A DNA stretch of 64,000 nt, taken from positions 1-64,000 of the forward strand of contig JAMKCH010057007.1 in NCBI GenBank assembly GCA_023653785.1, read 5' to 3'. This DNA comes from Ophioderma brevispina. Its lineage: Eukaryota > Echinodermata > Ophiuroidea > Amphilepidida > Ophiodermatidae. How positions within the stretch are numbered: position 1 is the stretch's first letter; every line of letters begins with the position of its first letter. The notes below the pieces were generated by a model, which saw only the letters and a program-made list of their open reading frames with translations, did no database searches and was not told the origin of the DNA. The position numbers and the translations under genes are program-made. Below are positions 1 through 10,968 of this stretch, piece after piece.

Positions 1-1149
1 TTGTTCCAAATGAACACGCGGATTTTGGCCAACTAATTTGATAAATAGTGCAGAATTTTGAAAAAAGGGGAATAACGATCCTAGAACTATGATCTGGAAT
101 ACCAAACGAACAAGGCACATTTTTATAACATTTCCATATTTTTCATAGGGAACAATAAAAATGAGTGAAAATCACCATTTTTTATGATTTGTCTCAAAAA
201 ATACGTATTTTTGGGAAAAATATCATATTTGGATTCCTTGAGTCTGTCCTTTTCACATATGTATACTTTATATATATAGAACAATAATTACGATACCGAA
301 AAAACAGTTTCCTTGAATTCTGGCTTAACACCCCCCCCCCCCTTAAGGTTTCATGGCGTGTTTCGTAAGCGGCACGGGGGGGTCGCGAACCATTGGGGTC
401 TTTTAGTTTTCAAGCCATTGTTCTACTGGATTTCTTGGGTCTATAGGGAGAGAGAATTCGCATATAGAGAAAGTTATTTTAGGCACTTATTTCCGCATTT
501 GCAGCGCAGATAAATCGGCATTTTCCTTGAAAATTGCCGACTCCCGCAATTATGCCCCCAATTATGTCGCAAAATTATTTTAAGAAAATTATCAAACCTA
601 GATTGACTGACTTTAATACATTGATGAGTTGTATTGCTAAAATATTGCCCGTTTCATGGATTAATGGATATAGAACAATTTTGTTTAGCGCATAATCAGG
701 CAATCCCAAAAGAAGTCGTCATTTCTCAAACCATCGGCAGTACTAAAATCAGTGTTTCTTACGCGTGCATGTAGCGCGAAATTTTGGAAATTTAGGGATT
801 TGAAAGCACATGTTTGAAGGCAGCAAGTACAGACTCCGGAACCTTTTTAATATTTTTTTATGCTCAATGATGGATCCTAAATGCGTAAGTCTTCGTTTAG
901 AATATCACCCTTCAAATCCATCCTCAACCAGCAGTGTTGCTGTGAATGTGGAGGTGAATCCGCCATGCCCCCCTCGTTTAGCGGGACAAACCGGAATTAA
1001 AACTTGGGTTTTACTACTACTACTACTACTCCTACTTTTCTTGATTTTTTGGTTGAATGTTATATCCTTTCACGTTACGTACGTAAGGTGGCTGATCCTG
1101 AAAAACTACCCATTTTACGTGAATTTTTGGACACGGATGATAACCCTGG
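1..1149. other. Non-coding, no gene recognised
   Basis: AT-rich sequence without a supported gene. A short CTA trinucleotide run lies near 1011-1030. An open frame of about 175 codons starts at 810 on the + strand, but it crosses this trinucleotide run (giving a poly-leucine tract) and enters a dispersed repeat, so it is not called as a gene. Confidence 0.5.
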
Positions 1150-1410
1150 TCTATAAGACGGACCCCCCCCCGGGGGGTGCCGGGCAAGTCAAGTTAGAGG
1201 TTTATTTTCTCAAGGTGCCCCTATTTCATCATGCCGGCATAAACTTAGCATTTCTAGCTCTGCCGTTAATTCCAATCTGGGATCCCAATTCTAATGACAA
1301 AATCGCTATTTTATGTAAATACACCTTTTTTCCCTAGGCAATACCAACGGTAAATTTGGCCCAAATAAGCAAATTTTGAAAATTGGGGGCGCTCTTCAAA
1401 ATGTGCCATT
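1150..1410 (+). repeat. Dispersed repeat D, copy 1
   Basis: This segment matches the reverse complement of 5880-6070. The shared core contains CTCTGCCGTTAATTCCAAT and a downstream GGATCCCAATTCTA block. Its right edge (GCGCTCTTCAAAA, followed by an ATTGCT block) recurs in the same orientation near 6510-6560. It is an interspersed repeat of unknown class with no coding capacity seen. Confidence 0.6.
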
Positions 1411-2485
1411 ATTGCTCGTTACCCCAAAAACCCACTTCTGGTGCTACACTGGTCAGAGAACCATGCTTAATGTATTGAGGTTCTGGACTTTTTATTGGTG
1501 CTTTGCTCTCCCCCAAAAAAATAGTTGCTGAAGAAGATTGATATGCAAATCCCTTCTTCATCCCGACAATATCCGCTCTGTGAAATGCTGCACTCAGTCC
1601 CCTTGCCCACCAAGCTGTTTTGGAAACCAATAGCAAAAATAAATTGATATAGGGCCAGCCTGCCCAGGCCTACTCGTTTAATATGCTCCATTGATAACTG
1701 AATTTATTCATCTGTGTATGTCCAAAACATGAATACTATAAACATATTTTGATTACATTGCAAATACCAACGTACTCCGAGATCATATTTGCTGAATCGC
1801 GATGTGCATCAACATTGCATCGATGTACATTACATGCTTTGGTAAATATGGCAATGGACATCCATTTACACATCGCCATAATTCACTAAAATGTGGCCAA
1901 CGTCGGGACAAAATTTGAAAAACCGGCAACTTCGGGCAGTGTCAAGTTTTGGTGTCATTGTTTAGATACGGCAATTTTTCTCCCACTTTCAAGTTAGATG
2001 TCGTCTCCAAAATATCATACTTTGAAATACGTGCGTTACAAACATTCAGTTTTTAAAAGCTGAAAAGTACGAGTAAAACTAGAAAAAAAAAAAAACAAAA
2101 AGAATAAAGATCACAATTTACTCACTTACCTGTAGGAACTGCTATCTCCTACTTTTAATAAATGACCTCAATGATCCAAATGACTTTGTTTTACTTGAAG
2201 ATGATTGACGGTGACTTGGTTCCATGTCAAAAATAATCAATATTTCATTGTGCACATTTATGCCAATTCATGCTTTTATAAATAACTGCCAATTTTTAAC
2301 TATAGATGTCGCTATCTGCTTACCTATGTAACATCGATGCAATGTTGAGGCACATGCATTCCAGCATTAATCATTGATCTCGTGTTGTCGCAATACATAG
2401 TTTTACGACCTGTTTTACGCGGCGGGGCGAGAATCATCGGTCAAAAGGAGTTGGAAAGAGCTTTCCCTTCTCCCTACCGCCATGT
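1411..2485. other. Non-coding, nothing recognised
   Basis: AT-rich intergenic or intronic sequence. An A-rich run lies near 2080-2097. No exon-like or repeat structure could be supported. Confidence 0.4.
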
Positions 2486-2612
2486 GTTGAGAGAAGCAAT
2501 CGAGATAAAGTGTCTTGGCCAAGTGCACAACGCGTTGGCACATGGTGACTCGACCCACGACCTGCGTGTCACGAGCCGAATGCTCTATCCACTTGACCAC
2601 ACGCGCTCTCAA
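2486..2612 (-). mobile_element. tRNA-derived SINE fragment
   Basis: Read on the minus strand from 2612, the sequence looks like a tRNA head. It has an A-box-like TGGTCAAGTGG (2589-2599) and a B-box-like GGTCGAGTC (2547-2555) with tRNA-like spacing. Downstream is a body with GACACTTTATCTCGATTGC. A related, longer copy lies at 17785-18144. Internal RNA polymerase III promoters and LINE-dependent retroposition are typical of such SINEs. There is no intact cloverleaf, so it is not called a tRNA gene. Confidence 0.75.
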
Positions 2613-2640
2613 TATAAAGATAGCGACATGGCCCATCTAA

Positions 2641-3711
2641 CAGGGGTGTCCCAGAATGATAGTACCCATCATACCCAAAATTTTTTGAATTTTTTTTCCA
2701 TAGAAATCAATAACATTAAGTAAGCTGGTTTAATGTCAACTTCATTATCCTGTACCTTTCATAACTTTTGAATTGTGAAAATCGACTAACCAAAGTGAAA
2801 TACACTTCAAATGTGTTAGAGGTGCTGATTCCACCCTTTGGGCAAAGTGAAAAACAAATGCATGTGTGTGTTATTTCCTCGACTTCCAAGCCTTTTTGCC
2901 TCACGTTATCCCCTCTTTTAGAAATCCTCTTATTAGCACTTGAATTCTTTGATTTTGGTACCAATAGATAGCTATGTCATTCTCTTTCCCATTGATCCAA
3001 GATAAGTACCACAGCAGCCATTTAATGGCATCAAAGTGACGTCATAAAGACCATTAGGCCGCAAATATTCGTCAATATTCAGAACAATTAAAAATGCACA
3101 ATTTGGCGAAAATTCATTTTTGCACGCAAAATCTTAGGACTAAATCAGATTTTTAAGCTGGTTTTTGGCTGCTAAATCATGGCAAAAACCCTTTTAATAT
3201 ACATATAGAGGGTTTTATTTGCTTTAACTCTGCCGAAAAATCCAAAGAGAATAGGCCTAATGCTTGTGTGGCAACCATTGAGCTTTACTGTCTAGTGAGG
3301 TTTATGACCTCATTTTTTGGACGTCGTACTGGGGGGGCATCTTATACTCATGTTGGTATCGAAGGAAAAAGGAGAACCACAGCTCTCTATTGGTACCCAC
3401 CATCACGTTTGGAGTGTTATACGAATTCCCGAAGGGACTAAAAAAGCAATGTTGTAAAAACGCTTGCAGGAAGCAGAGGGTACAGTACACATCCAATTTT
3501 TTTCACTTACCCAAATGATGAACTTAGCACCGTCTACCAATTGATGTATTTTTTACTTTGTTAGTCCGATTTTCAAGATTTCAAAATTCTATGAAAGGTT
3601 ACAGTATATTAAAGTTGATATTAAGACCAGCTTACCTAATTTATTGATTTCTAATGGAAAAATACAACATTTTTGGGTATCGCTGGGTACTAATCCTTCT
3701 GGGACACCCTG
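2641..3711. mobile_element. Tc1/mariner-like non-autonomous element with long inverted ends
   Basis: The two ends are inverted copies of each other over roughly 170 bp, with small indels. Each begins with CAGGG(G)TGTCCCAGAA. A TA dinucleotide flanks the right end (3712-3713) and lies one base from the left end (2638-2639), as expected for Tc1/mariner insertion. The interior of about 730 bp has only short open frames, including about 64 codons on the minus strand at 3302-3496, and no recognisable DDE transposase. It is therefore probably a non-autonomous derivative. Confidence 0.7.
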
Positions 3712-3713
3712 TA

Positions 3714-4684
3714 TATTACTACCCGCGGTTCTGTTCGTCTGTCTGTCTGACCGCTCTTATTTTCTCGGAGACACAGAGGGTCGCACGTTCTTGAAAACTT
3801 GCATGTGTGGGTGACCGTCCGAAGACTGAGTTTATTAGGTGTGGATCATAGGTCATCAGGGTATTCAAGTCAAGTGAGGTCAATTGGGGTAAACTTTGGT
3901 GTATCCGACGAAACTTAGGGCGGAGGGGGTCATTCAAGCAACGGCGGATCGCGACGAAACACAGGTGATTTGCGAAACCCGGGGAACGCCTAAATTAATT
4001 GTATAATAAATAACAATAAACAAATCCTGAGGCATTGTTTTTTAAAGAACATTTCTGTTCACATCTAGCGTATAGGCCATAGTATTGTCAGACTGTGTAT
4101 TGTATTAAATTCCACATGGGTTTAATATCTATAACAAATTTTAATATTCTTGAATAAGATATTTTTTAAGGAATGCCTTTTCTGAGAGAATTGGACACTG
4201 AGTCTCTATAGGTAATCGTGTATACAGGCTCATCCCTATATCCAGAGAGCAACCCATCAGTGTGATGCAGATCCGCAGGGACCTCTAAAAGGTCAACAAT
4301 ATTCTCCAAAAAAAGGATGAAGGGAGATGTTGGGGGATGATTGTCAAAGCAGAAGGAAGACAGTTGGTATTTTCCAGGGGAGGGAGGACACTACTGGAAA
4401 AATCATATGAAGGGTGCACAAAAGAAGCAGAAGGTCTCACTCTCACTACCTATGTCAGGACCCGTATCCATGTGTAGAGGTCAGTGGGTCTTTGACATGA
4501 CAAAATTTGAGATTAATTATTCAAAGTTTCCGGGTGATGACATTCGGATCATATACCATATTAAATAAAGTCCTTATTAGAAGTTTTTTTAATGTGTTAA
4601 AAAAAAAGTATTGTCTGGTTGCCATGGTAATCACTTAGGGCCTCTGTTTGGCTGAACACTATAACAACGATAACTAAAAACAAA
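3714..4684. other. Non-coding, nothing recognised
   Basis: No exon, repeat or RNA gene could be supported here. Short open frames in this stretch lack recognisable domains. Confidence 0.4.
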
Positions 4685-5045
4685 AAATACACAGGTGTGG
4701 CAGGAGAGATCGTCCTCCGGTCTCACAGATCCGCCACAAGGTAAACCGTAGGGCAATCGCTTCAGTTGACTCTTCACGTACATTATTTCACGCTCTATTC
4801 CCTTGTCGTCTAAGGAGCCCGGACGGGTTCCTGCCGGACCATATCTTCCTTTCACACCGGTGTGAAAGCAGATATAGTCCGGCGGGGGCCACGGTCCGGG
4901 CTCCATTTGACGATAACGGAATAAGCGTGAAACTAATGTGCGTAAGAGTAAACTGAATCGATGCCCTATTGTTCACAGGTTCCCGTACTATGAGTACGCC
5001 GGAGAATGGTTTACGTCTACACCGGTGTAGAATTACCATTGAATT
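4685..5045. mobile_element. Palindromic MITE (full foldback)
   Basis: An almost complete palindrome of about 360 bp centred near 4858 (ACACCGGTGT). Arms of about 175 bp pair with scattered mismatches, and the inner 51 bp (4833-4883) are nearly perfect. Half-length relatives occur at 6100-6345, 22985-23150, 37955-38140, 44530-44610 and 47580-47670, all sharing the GATATAGTCC, GGACTCATAGTCC and GGAGCCCGGAC blocks. This is a multi-copy foldback MITE family with no coding capacity. Confidence 0.8.
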
Positions 5046-5064
5046 TCCTGGAACGGACTACTTC

Positions 5065-5535
5065 CCATGAACGCGCTTTCTCCTAGAACTTCTAACTTTC
5101 TGGCCACGTTGTGTGCATCTCTAAGGCGCTGAAAGGACCAGCTCCCTTAGATAGCTATGGGAGTCTTCGCTTCTCCCTTAAACATGTCCAAGGGGTTAAA
5201 GCAGGGGGGGGATTCGTTGAACATGACGCGTATGTTAGGCTATTAACACCCAGTCTCATGTCAATCAACTGATTTTGAACCATTCGCCATTCCAAAGACT
5301 CCCTTTTTCGCCAATTTTGAATCTTTCACCAAAGACCTACTTTAAAAAAAAGCGCCAGCAAAAGATCACCCTTATTTATGCTTAGCCCAATTTGGCTTTG
5401 TCTATACCCAGAACCGTTTGACACATTCTCATCAACCGAATGCCCTAGGCTTTCTAAAAGGGGGGGGGGCTAAAACCAATATTTTCATACGGGCGGTTCT
5501 GTTCCCGATCGATCGGAGGTGAATTCAATTTTTAG
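5065..5535 (+). repeat. Dispersed repeat C, copy 1
   Basis: Matches 56640-57162 in the same orientation over several hundred bases. Shared blocks include GACGC(G/A)TATGTTAGGCT followed by repeated short phrases around CAAAGACC and TTTCAC. Both copies contain a long G run. The class is unknown and no protein is encoded. Confidence 0.65.
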
Positions 5536-5879
5536 TCGCTGTGCAAAATTAGAACGAACAAAATAATAATCTGAAAGGACTATCCAGATGAAATTCACGT
5601 TGATAACCAAATTAGTGCGTAGGTAATAACTGTAAAACTCGTTTTAAACTGTTGTGGTCCCCCAGCTGCCAGTAAAACGACGTTTTTACTGAAAATTTTA
5701 CCAGTTGATATTAGCAAATAATCAGGAGGCTTCCATTAATGAGACAGTGTTTATGGTCAAGAAATGGTATTGCAATGACCTGGCGCATGTCGTAAAGCAA
5801 TAATGGAACATTTTTGGAATAGAAGCGCCATTTCAAAAGTTGATATTTGCCCAATAAGTACGTTGGTGATTGTCTAGGA
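5536..5879. other. Non-coding, nothing recognised
   Basis: Short unassigned gap between two dispersed repeats. No feature was seen. Confidence 0.4.
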
Positions 5880-6070
5880 AACTCAACTGTAAACGAGAAT
5901 GCTAAAATGAGTATTTAACATAAAAAAGCGATTTTTTTAATAGAATTGGGATCCAAGATTGGAATTAACGGCAGAGCTGGAAAATGCTACGTTTTATGTC
6001 CGTCCATTGAGGAATAGTGCCACCTCGAGAAAATAATTCCTCTAATGATTTGCCTGTGCGGGCTGAACCA
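5880..6070 (-). repeat. Dispersed repeat D, copy 2 (inverted)
   Basis: Reverse-complement match to 1150-1410, including the GGATCC-containing block and the TTATTTTCTC block. It confirms that sequence as interspersed repeat. Confidence 0.6.
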
Positions 6071-6099
6071 GAGGCCTGTTGAACCATTTAAAAAACGAA

Positions 6100-6345
6100 T
6101 GGATTGACGCGAATAGGACACGTACAGCATGGCTGCTATTCCCGGTGAGAAGGATGTAGAAGTAACCATTGTCCGGCGTACTCATAGTCCGGGAACAATG
6201 GGGAACAACATAGACAATCATTCAGTGACTTTTACGCAATATTAGTTTTCACGCTTTATTACCGTTATCGTTCTATGGAGCCCGGGATATGGCTCCCACT
6301 GGACTATATTGCTTTCACACCGGCTATTCACATTGGAAGCCCGTC
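6100..6345 (+). mobile_element. Half copy of the palindromic MITE family
   Basis: Contains the family blocks GTACTCATAGTCCGGGAACA, TTTTCACGCTTTATT, TATGGAGCCCGG and TTTCACACCGGC, matching one arm of the foldback at 4685-5045. Confidence 0.7.
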
Positions 6346-6884
6346 AGTTTCCAGCAGCCGTGAAGATTTCGGGGATCCGATAATAATTATTCTAATTACA
6401 AAATTTTCGTTTGTGAGACACAGACCATTTTCGAGCTTAACCATTCACGGTTATGGTTTACTAGCCAGTACCAATGCAACCGTGTAAAAAATCTCAATTT
6501 TTGGAAAAAAATTGGCGCGCTCTTCAAAAACAAATGTGCTAATATTGCTTAACATCAGTCCATCCAAATATGTGACATTGAATTTTAAATATAAAACGAT
6601 AGTTTAATTCAAACCATACGTTTGGATCAACATTAAATTTGATGCCATCCAGCCGATTCGGGTAATAGGACTATTATTCGTCGCATCCATACACCATACG
6701 TTGGTTTACTACCAGAATTGAGCGTGAATTTGAAGGGTAATCGCAGTTTGCTTAAATAGAACTGTTTTGTGTTTTGTTTTTTTAGCACTGTGTTTTCTCT
6801 TTTTTCGTTCGTCGACTATTAAGGGTCTGTCTCTTCCTGTTGCCAATTGTTTCTCGTCGTCATTAGTTATGCTTTTTATGGCAG
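6346..6884. other. Non-coding; T-rich tract upstream of the ABCG exon relic
   Basis: No gene. The last part, about 6770-6884, is T-rich and resembles the T-rich intron end just upstream of the exon at 30810. This suggests that intron sequence was duplicated together with the exon. Confidence 0.4.
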
Positions 6885-7373
6885 CTGTAATGATCCTGGT
6901 GTACTTGCTCTCAGATGAACGTAACATGGCCCGGGAATGGATGCCGCCTTGCAGGAGTGAGTTAAATGTGGTTGTTCCGATTTATGTGGATTGTGTTCTC
7001 TACTTGATATGAGAGTTGGCACTTAAAAAATACACACCATCAAGTACCGAGGAAAACAAACTTGCGGGTTTGCTATAGATGCCAATGCATGTTGCAACGC
7101 CCTATTCCGTACTGTGCTAATATGATGGTTAACCACTAAAACGGTTGTTTTTTGTTATATTTGGGATGAAAGGGATTGAGGGCTCAAATTTCAGGGCGAC
7201 TATGAGAAAAATACGGCCTTTCAGTGATATCAAATCGATACTACTTCCGGGTAAATCAGAGGGGGTCCAAAGACGATACGGAACACGCACCTGTAACTAT
7301 TTCAAATACTTGCCTATAAGGGATACACCGTCTTGTACACGATACATCAACATCATTTTACCTTGTTTTGATG
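6885..7373 (+). pseudogene. Decayed copy of ABCG Walker B/H-loop exon, split by a MITE
   Basis: This is a second, broken copy of the ABCG exon at 30810-30975. Before the MITE it reads NDPGVLAL then D-E with a one-base slip, where the intact copy reads NDPGVLLLDE. After the MITE, positions about 7308-7351 read LAYKGYTVLYTIHQ in one frame, which matches the H-loop (TIHQP) of ABC ATPases. The PTSG part after Walker B is replaced and the frame is broken. About 15 bp of exon are missing at the insertion point. A splice acceptor (CAG at 6882-6884) and a donor-like GT after 7373 lie where the intact copy has them. It is a paralogous relic, since no other exon of this copy was found. Confidence 0.7.
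6964..7292 (+). mobile_element. MITE with AAGGTG...TGTTCCGAT ends, copy 1
   Basis: A 329-bp element with imperfect inverted ends related to AAGGTGCGTGTTCCGAT. Other copies are at 50056-50991, 53555-53790 and 57163-57506 (reversed). The interior includes AAAAATACGGCCTTTCAG and TCAAGTACCG blocks shared by the copies. It interrupts the decayed ABCG exon, so it inserted after that exon was duplicated. Confidence 0.8.
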
Positions 7374-10300
7374 GTTGTCTATCCTTTGTCATTAGTATCA
7401 GTTACCAAGAAGGTCCTTAAAATGGCCAATCTGCCATAATATGAATTAGCTTATCTGCACTTAAATATCTTGTGTATTATTTGATACCTGAACACTTCGC
7501 AGCAGGGTGGTGTGTTTTTTGGTGATTCAAATCCTGCTTTTGAATATTCCATCACCATAATTCAGTAAAACAGTAAGTTCCATGATGATGAAATGACAAT
7601 TATGTCAAACCCATTGCTTTAATTAAATACAATTAGCTTTTAATTCGGCCCACAGGATTTATTGGTTTTTACTAACTTAAAAAATTTTTTTTATTCTTTT
7701 TGGTATTATATATAAAAACATATTGGAAAGTCATAATCACGATGAACGCAGCACTTCCCAACATTGATTTGTGTGGCCTGCATTATTTTTTAATTTACTG
7801 CAATTGTGTTACTATTTAAAGGGATACAAGGACACTTTCAGGAAAGGGCGTCCCAATTGTAAAGCGGATTTTAGGCATTCTTTAACTAATGCATACAAGA
7901 TGTTATTCACAAAAAAATGTCGTTTTTATACCACATGCGTACTTTAATCATTGCCAATAGTAAATGGTTAATTCATTGTCATACTTAATTTAACTAATTA
8001 TATGATGTAACTGTACAATATACCCCATTAATCTGATCTTAATCTTTGTTGATTGTTTTTGTAACTCACTTTCACTTGATATGGACTCTAAGTGACATAG
8101 GCTTATCAATAGCCAATCATGAAGTAGGCCTATACAATTTTTATGACCGTACAGTGATTTTTTTTAACTACCAGAACAACAAAATAGTCAATTAATGGCA
8201 ATGACTTTTAAATAATATTTGCTATTTTGAAAACCTTCTTTATTTGCATTTTCACTCCCAAGGAACAGCAAATATTTTGATGGTATATAAAACAACGTCT
8301 TCCAGATTTTAATGGCAAGACGACCAATGGATTATGCACGATGAAGTGTGCGGGCATATAGGGAGTTTTGTGAACAATAGATTCACAGACCAGATTGACA
8401 ACTTTCATTGAAAGTAACTCCGAACTTCTTCAATAGCCTTGGTTTTTGTTTACTAATCTCGTCATCTGTAAACTTTCCGAATTGTAGTTTCCACTTCAAG
8501 TAACAATTTTTGTTAAATGCCTCCTAAGAATAATACGGTTTTTTGGTAGTAATCACTCATTATGTTGTTTCTTACAATTATTTATCAATACCAAGGGGTT
8601 GGTTACAGACAGGTCAGTTTACACAGATATTCAACATGTATCATGCTATAGCATAACCCAGATTCTTGGTTGGTGCTGGTTCTCAAAAAATACAGACTCT
8701 ACAAGTAAGATAAAATTGGAGGCGAAGCGGAGAGAAAACGATTAATCGCTTAGCTTAACACTATTTCCATTCGCATGAAACAAATAAGTTCCAAACAAGG
8801 AGTTATTGAAGTTTACTATAATGGCCATGGTTCCAACAATGATCAATGTAATGTCCTGACCATGGACAATCACCTGTTTTTTTGTTAAATTGTCAACTTG
8901 AAGTGTGTGTTATAAGAGAGCCCACTATAAAATGGTCAACTTATACAAAAAAATTATCGACTAAAAAAGTCAGCAATGTAAACGCAAATATTAATATATA
9001 GCGATTTAATCCCGGTCGGCTTCAAATTAGGCTAATTTCACCCACTAAAATACTAGACTATGTTTTAACACTTTTTGCCCATCAAAAAAACAACACATTT
9101 TCACAGTCACACTATACATTCTTGAGAGTGAAATTTCCCAAAAATGGTGCATTGTGGGAGGACTCAATACACTATCTGGAGCAGTGCGTTTTTAATGCCA
9201 CTATATTGGTTGAAGTGAGGAGAGAATTGTGGGCTGTTCAAGTTAACCACAGTGCAGGTTAAAGTTCAGATAACTAGTATATGTGATATTTTGAACCTAC
9301 GTTGTGAAAAGTGCATTGGTGAATGAGACTTACATAACTCAGCACTATCTTCAGAAGCAACTGGGAATGTGGGTAAATTACACATGGTACAAGGCACGTG
9401 GAACTTGAAACTGGGAACTTATTGGTGGGAAACAATACCATACTACCCTTCGCGGCAGCAGAAAAAAAGAATTCTGATATGTTCAGGTCTAACTTAGACG
9501 GCTGCATGTAATCCTTTATTTCCAAAAGGGTTCTATATAGATAGAGAGGCCAACGTACGTAATATTTAGAAATACACCGTCTCGGCCTGTTTTGCGGACC
9601 ACAAAGAAAAAATTAGAGTACCAACAATAGAAAGCAAGGCCTGCATCCGCTTATTCCACATACTGTGGGTGACGCTTCGCATATACACTAATCGGTGATA
9701 CAAATTAATGTATAGGTGTTAGAGGTGGCCAGGTGTATTTAGTTGGTAATAATAGTGTACTGGATTATACATTGTGCTCAGATACTCTTTTTTTATCATA
9801 TATGACAATGCGCGTTAGTGAAAATGTATTATGAGGCGGGTTATTTAAATCAAGACGCTGATGTGTCATTTCATTCGTTGTGTGGGCATGGGTAGGACAA
9901 AAATTAAACACCCCAATAGCAACCAACATCCAAAACTGATTATTTTGCGGGATTGTTTGTATCGACTTGACATAATGTGTGTTATACAAGCCACCCAACG
10001 AATAATTTAATTCCGTGCAATATTCAAAATGGCAGCGCCCCGCACGGCCGGACTGGTTGTGAAGGCTTCACCCCCTTGGTATTTATAACCAATCAAGGTC
10101 AGGATATGTGTGCCTATATCTTTAGGTAGTTCCTAGAGACTATTAATTTAGATTTGACCTATAACGTAAATACATGCTTAAACGGACGCATTTAAATTTT
10201 GGAATATTAATGTTATCAGGCCAATCACTCCACCATTTGCATTTTTGATGTTCCGGTTACCAATGTATCATATTTGTTGGCCTTTGAGCTAGACAAAAAG

Positions 10301-10689
10301 TATTATTGCAGTTATTCTTTTTTCAAATAAATTCATTGTACATCACATGATAAACGTAATATACAATGGATTCTCCAAATTTTAAACCAAAATGAAAATA
10401 TTTAAGAAAAGAGGGGAAACACAGGCCTCTAAATATTATGATACAACCGTAAGTGATTAACTAAGAAAATTGGCTACACTTAATATCAAAATAGAACCTG
10501 GACCCTTATGGTTTACGGCAGCACTAACCCGCCTACTTGTTTGTTTTCTTATTGTTCCTACTCATTTGATAGATTAAATTTTACAAATAAATGGCGCAAT
10601 TAAAAGAATTTATTGTTATATCAGATGGGACCAACAGTCCCAGAGCGATGGACAGAGGTCCAAAAACACCACACAGAGCCACGGTTAAT
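7374..10689. other. Long AT-rich stretch without recognised features
   Basis: About 3.3 kb with no supported exon, RNA gene or repeat family. Open frames are short (up to about 83 codons, for example minus strand 9274-9525) and lack recognisable domains or repeated relatives in the window. Confidence 0.4.
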
Positions 10690-10703
10690 AATATAAAATA
10701 TAC

Positions 10704-10753
<50 letters not shown>

Positions 10754-10767
10754 TATATATATATCTA
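10690..10767. repeat. (TA)n microsatellite
   Basis: Nearly uninterrupted TA dinucleotides, with a few extra A bases breaking the register. Confidence 0.95.
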
Positions 10768-10936
10768 ATATAAATTCTACAAAATGGTATATTAGGGGAC
10801 AGTGAATAGTCATTAGGTTATATGAGATCTTATAGTTATTTAATTACTTAATAGTCAATCCTTGGTTATTCTAGTGGTACCCTTCATTTGCAAAATTAAT
10901 ATCATATCCTTGACGGAATAAACCGCATTGAAAGGA

Positions 10937-10968
10937 ACGTTAGGGAGACAGTAAAGTCTCCCTAACGT
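10937..10968. other. Short perfect hairpin
   Basis: Perfect 13-bp stem ACGTTAGGGAGAC / GTCTCCCTAACGT with a 6-nt loop. A further TCTCCCTAA copy lies about 35 bp downstream. Function unknown; it may be a remnant of a repeat end. Confidence 0.6.

Noticed and set aside
810..1337. 175-codon + strand open frame with poly-leucine stretch
   Set aside because: The leucines come from a CTA microsatellite, and the second half lies in dispersed repeat D, whose other copy does not keep the frame.
2486..2612. Possible tRNA gene on the minus strand
   Set aside because: A- and B-box-like segments are present, but there is no complete cloverleaf or terminator and a related SINE copy exists.
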